Of a DNA stretch of 9,264 bases, positions 6,477 through 9,264 are shown piece by piece; position 1 is the first letter of the stretch, and each line of letters begins with the position of its first letter. The stretch is from the NCBI GenBank assembly GCA_009838595.1, contig VXRI01000306.1, positions 1-9,264 of the forward strand, read 5' to 3'. Source of the stretch: Chloroflexota bacterium. GTDB taxonomy: Bacteria > Chloroflexota > Dehalococcoidia > Lucifugimonadales > JADFKI01. The notes under the pieces were generated by a model. The model was given only the letters and a program-made list of their open reading frames with translations. It was not told the DNA's origin and made no database searches. A program made the position numbers and the translations under genes.

Positions 6477-7745
6477 ATGAATGATTCGCAGGCAGTGAAG
6501 GGCGCGCTCGTGGGCGTGCGCATTCTGGACTTCTCACGGATTTGGGCGGGACCGCACGCCACCAAGCTGCTCGCGGACATGGGCGCGGAAGTCATCAAGG
6601 TCGAGGCGATTCGCGCGTGGGACCCGCACCGCATGATTGTCGGCTCGGGCAATCTGCCGGACGGCGAGCGCGGCGACGATCCGTGGAATCGCAGCGGCTG
6701 GTTCAACACGCTGCACATGAGCAAGTACGGCATAACCGCGGAAATGCGCCATCCGAAGGGCAAGGCTATCATCGAGGATCTGGTGAGCGTCAGCGATGTG
6801 GTCATCGAGAACTTCCGCGCGGGGCTGATGGAACGGCGCGGGCTTGGCTACGAAGTGATGCGCTCGATTCGTCCGGACATCATCATGGTGTCGATGCCCG
6901 CTTTCGGCAGCGTGGGACCTTGGAAAGACTTCATACAGTACGGCATCGGACAAGAGCAGCTCGGCGGCATCGCATCCATGAATGGCTATCGTGGCGAAGA
7001 AGCGCCCGTGAAGTCCGGCGTGAACTTCGGCGACCCGATAAGCGGCGCGCATGCGGCAGGAGCTGTGCTGTCCGCGCTATGGCGGCGGCGGCGCACTGGC
7101 GAAGGCTGCTTCATAGATGTGTCGCAACTGGAATCGGCGATAATGACCATCGGCGAGCATCTGCTCGGCTATCAGATGACCGGGCGGCGCGCGGAAAATC
7201 GTGGCAATCGCCATCCTGTTTACGCGCCGCATGGCGCGTACCGTTGCAGTGGCGAGGACGCATGGGTAACCATCGTGATTGCGGATGACGCTGAATGGGC
7301 GAGATTGTGCGCCGTGATGGGTAAGCCGCAGTTGGCGGAGCATCCGGATTACGCCGATGTGCTGTCACGCCGGCGCAACCACGACGCTCTTGACGCGCTA
7401 TTATCCGAATGGACGCGCGATAAGTCTGCCACCGATGCTACGCAGATATTGCAGGGTGCCGGTGTATCCGCTGCACCCGTTATGACGGGCGAGATGATAT
7501 TCAACGACCCGCACTATCAGGAGCGCGAACTGCTGGAGTTCGTGGAACATCCGTCGTGCGGGCCATACTTCATGCCCGGCGCGGCGTGGAAGATGTCCGC
7601 CACGCCGCCCGGCGTCCGCTGGCACGCCCCACGCCTGGGCGAACACAACGCCCAAATCTTCGGCGAACTGCTAGGCATGGCGCCGGACGCGATTGCTGAA
7701 CTGGAAGCGGAGGGCGTGAGCGGTACAGCGCCGCAAGCAAGCTAA
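6477..7745 (+). CDS. CaiB/BaiF (family III) CoA-transferase
   Basis: This 422-residue enzyme moves CoA from an acyl-CoA donor to a carboxylic acid; family members act on oxalate, carnitine, bile acids, aromatic acids and others. The family III fold is plain: GVRILDFSRIWAGPHATKLL at 13-32, ADMGAEVIKVE at 33-43, DVVIENFRAGLMER at 107-120, then VNFGDPISGAHAAGAVLSAL at 182-201, in which Asp186 is in the place of the catalytic Asp that forms the acyl-enzyme. The C-terminal NDPHYQERE and RLGEHN blocks are present as well. Length is typical. ATG 6477 is supported by AGGA at 6468-6471, five bases upstream. The gene converges on a thiolase across an 80-base gap. The substrate acid cannot be named from sequence. 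Confidence 0.93.
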   Translation: MNDSQAVKGALVGVRILDFSRIWAGPHATKLLADMGAEVIKVEAIRAWDPHRMIVGSGNLPDGERGDDPWNRSGWFNTLHMSKYGITAEMRHPKGKAIIEDLVSVSDVVIENFRAGLMERRGLGYEVMRSIRPDIIMVSMPAFGSVGPWKDFIQYGIGQEQLGGIASMNGYRGEEAPVKSGVNFGDPISGAHAAGAVLSALWRRRRTGEGCFIDVSQLESAIMTIGEHLLGYQMTGRRAENRGNRHPVYAPHGAYRCSGEDAWVTIVIADDAEWARLCAVMGKPQLAEHPDYADVLSRRRNHDALDALLSEWTRDKSATDATQILQGAGVSAAPVMTGEMIFNDPHYQERELLEFVEHPSCGPYFMPGAAWKMSATPPGVRWHAPRLGEHNAQIFGELLGMAPDAIAELEAEGVSGTAPQAS

Positions 7746-7756
7746 CAAGATAACAC

Positions 7757-7808
7757 GATGGACAGGACATAGAGGATAATTCTATCCTGCACATCCTATC
7801 CATTCGGT
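7757..7808. terminator. Head-to-head repeat copy 4 forming a hairpin between convergent genes
   Basis: The 80-base gap between the convergent CoA-transferase and thiolase genes holds an imperfect inverted repeat. Arm 7757-7778 (GATGGACAGGACATAGAGGA then TA) pairs with 7783-7804, with 16 of 22 positions complementary, across the loop ATTC; the top of the stem, AGGATA/TATCCT, is perfect. Each arm is itself a copy of the TATCCTGTCTATCC-type repeat, in opposite orientation. The position suits a bidirectional terminator, but there is no strong T run, so that role is a guess; the inverted repeat itself is directly visible. Confidence 0.5.
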
Positions 7809-7825
7809 TGAATGATTCGTGGGAA

Positions 7826-9019
7826 CTACCCCACGCGCTCGAATATCGTCGCCACGCCTTGCCCGCCGCCTACGCACATCGTCACCAGGCCGAGTTCCTG
7901 GTCGCGCAAGCCGATTTCTTCCATCAGTTTGACGGTCATTATCGCGCCTGTCGCGCCGACCGGGTGCCCTAGACTAATGCCGCTGCCGTTGACATTCGTC
8001 TTGTCGATGTCCATGTCGAGCTCGCGCATGCAGTAGAGCGCCTGCGCCGCAAACGCCTCGTTCAGTTCGATGAGGTCAATGTCGCCGATATTCATGCCTG
8101 ACTTGTCCAGCGCCTTACGGACGGCTGGCACCGGTCCCGTGCCCATAATCGCCGGCTCGACGCCCGCGACGCCGCGCGTGTGCCAGCGCAGCTTGGGCTG
8201 TATGCCGAGCTCCGCAGCCTTCGCCGCCGACATGATGACCACCGCAGCCGCACCGTCGTTGATGCTGCTTGCATTGCCCGCCGTAACGCTGCCGTCCCGC
8301 TTGAATACCGGCCGCAGTGTGGACAGCCGATCTAGCGTGGTGTCGGCGCGCGGTCCTTCGTCCTGCGACACAACGACAGGGTCGCCCCTGCGCTGCGGCA
8401 CGCTGACATCGATGAGCTGCTCTTTGAACCGTCCGCCTTCGATTGCGGCGACGGCGCGCTGGTGGCTCATCAATGCCAATTCGTCCTGCGCCTCGCGGCT
8501 GACCTCGAAGCGTTCCGCGACATTCTCCGCCGTAACGCCCATGTGGTAGCGGTTGACAGGGCAGCCTAGCCCTTCTGTCAGGCCGTCGCGCATCGTGGCG
8601 TCGCCCATACGCAAGCCGTCGAATCGCGCCTCATAGCCGAGAAGGAATGGAGACTGGCTCATGTTCTCCGTGCCGCCCGCGACCGCGATGTCCACTTCGC
8701 CGGTGCGTACGAGTTGCGCCGCCATGTTAATGGCTTCCAGCCCGGACGAACACTGCCGATTGACCGCGATGGTCGGCGTTTCCTGAGGGATGCCCGATTT
8801 CAGCGTAGCGAGCCGCGCAGCGTACCCGGCTTCGGTCGCCTGAAGCGCGTTGCCCAGCACAACCTCTTCGACCTGATCCGGACGAATGCCCGCGCGTTCC
8901 ATCGCCGCCTTAATAGCCTCCGCGCCAAGATCCGGCGCCGCCACATCCTTAAAAGCGCCGCCAAACCGCCCCACTGGCGTCCGAGCTCCACTAACAATTA
9001 CCGCATCTTGTAGTTCCAT
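7826..9019 (-). CDS. Thiolase (acetyl-CoA C-acetyltransferase type)
   Basis: This 397-residue thiolase either condenses two acyl-CoAs or cleaves a 3-ketoacyl-CoA. All catalytic parts are visible: nucleophile Cys90 in NRQCSSGLEAI, NEAFAAQ at 320-326, His352 in GHPVGATGA and Cys382 in CVGGGQG. The length and the Met-rich YHMGVTAENVAE segment at 158-169 fit the biosynthetic/acetyl-CoA acetyltransferase subfamily, although long-chain degradative thiolases look similar. ATG 9019 is supported by AGGAG at 9027-9031, seven bases upstream. It lies 53 bases after the DUF2283-like gene in the same direction. It converges on the CoA-transferase; both act on CoA thioesters, but a shared pathway is only suggested. 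Confidence 0.94.
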   Translation of the reverse strand: MELQDAVIVSGARTPVGRFGGAFKDVAAPDLGAEAIKAAMERAGIRPDQVEEVVLGNALQATEAGYAARLATLKSGIPQETPTIAVNRQCSSGLEAINMAAQLVRTGEVDIAVAGGTENMSQSPFLLGYEARFDGLRMGDATMRDGLTEGLGCPVNRYHMGVTAENVAERFEVSREAQDELALMSHQRAVAAIEGGRFKEQLIDVSVPQRRGDPVVVSQDEGPRADTTLDRLSTLRPVFKRDGSVTAGNASSINDGAAAVVIMSAAKAAELGIQPKLRWHTRGVAGVEPAIMGTGPVPAVRKALDKSGMNIGDIDLIELNEAFAAQALYCMRELDMDIDKTNVNGSGISLGHPVGATGAIMTVKLMEEIGLRDQELGLVTMCVGGGQGVATIFERVG

Positions 9020-9072
9020 GTCATATCTCCTGCTCTTGCACTGTTTCGTTCAATCCTATCGCGTTTACCCAA

Positions 9073-9264
9073 TCAAGAAGGCTGGTCAACAAGCATAGTG
9101 TCTAATGTAACCGTGAGAATAGATTCCAGCTCCAACTTTTCCGCGGCGCCCAGAACCTCCAAGCCGACTATGTGCCCATGTTCGTCGAAGTCCGGCGCCG
9201 TAACGCCCGTTCCAATATCCCTTGCGTCCACAGGCATAGAACCCTTCGTAAGCAGGATATAGAG
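9073..9264 (-). CDS. DUF2283-like small protein, 5' end cut off by the window
   Basis: The minus strand from the right edge stays open for 63 codons to TGA at 9075-9073. It opens LYILLTKGSM and continues through GVTAPDFDEHGHIVGLEVLG to the end LVDQPS. The pattern LYI.L..G, then a D.D..G.IVG.E.L. block, is that of DUF2283, a small beta-rich family of unknown function whose members usually begin with about 10-15 residues such as a YD...DALYI segment. Those first residues and the start codon lie outside the window. After the VGLEVLGAAEKL block it has about 20 extra residues. DUF2283 genes often sit beside DUF4258 or toxin-like genes, so the upstream neighbour beyond the edge would be informative. 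Confidence 0.75.
   Translation of the reverse strand, partial: LYILLTKGSMPVDARDIGTGVTAPDFDEHGHIVGLEVLGAAEKLELESILTVTLDTMLVDQPS

Noticed and set aside
6542..7288. Second + strand open frame of 248 codons within the CoA-transferase gene
   Set aside because: Out-of-frame Arg-rich shadow without a ribosome site; the other frame has the full family III pattern.
9041..9072. TCAATCCTATCGCGTTTACC as a fifth copy of the TATCCTGTC repeat
   Set aside because: Only the AATCCTATC word matches; too short to separate from chance.

Overview
This window looks like a piece of a GC-rich bacterial chromosome carrying ordinary metabolic genes. I see no rRNA, tRNA, CRISPR array, transposase, phage gene or defence system. 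A luciferase-like (F420-type) oxidoreductase, a CaiB/BaiF-type CoA-transferase, a thiolase, a short MetF and a UbiE/MenG methyltransferase together suggest a free-living, possibly marine or soil lineage such as the SAR202/Dehalococcoidia side of Chloroflexota. That assignment is an inference from gene content and style only, and it is weak.

Layout. Positions 1-226 are non-coding and hold the edges of two dispersed repeats. A HtrA/DegP-type serine protease with a probable lipoprotein signal runs on the + strand (227-1468). It converges on a five-gene minus-strand run, read from right to left: methylenetetrahydrofolate reductase (6367-5486), holo-ACP synthase acpS (5425-5036), luciferase-like oxidoreductase (4999-4070), NAD(P)HX repair enzyme nnr (3963-2254) and ubiE/menG (2254-1532). 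The gaps are 60, 36, 106 and -1 bases, so this may be one operon. A CoA-transferase family III gene (6477-7745, +) diverges from the MTHFR gene and converges on an acetyl-CoA acetyltransferase-type thiolase (9019-7826, -). The right edge holds the 3' part of a DUF2283-like small protein (9264-9073, -).

How the genes work together. The minus-strand run covers cofactor and carrier upkeep: one-carbon folate reduction, activation of acyl carrier protein, repair of damaged NAD(P)H and methylation of a quinone, plus one probable flavin/F420 oxidoreductase. The right-hand pair acts on CoA thioesters. No gene here requires a new system to explain it.

The least expected signals lie between the genes. 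A 60-base degenerate copy of the 3' part of ubiE sits directly behind the ubiE stop. A short intergenic repeat family built on TATCCTGTCTATC-like words occurs at four places; two direct copies bracket the MTHFR gene, and one place is a head-to-head pair that forms a hairpin between convergent genes. A second repeat type ending in GGAATGAC occurs at the left edge and before nnr.
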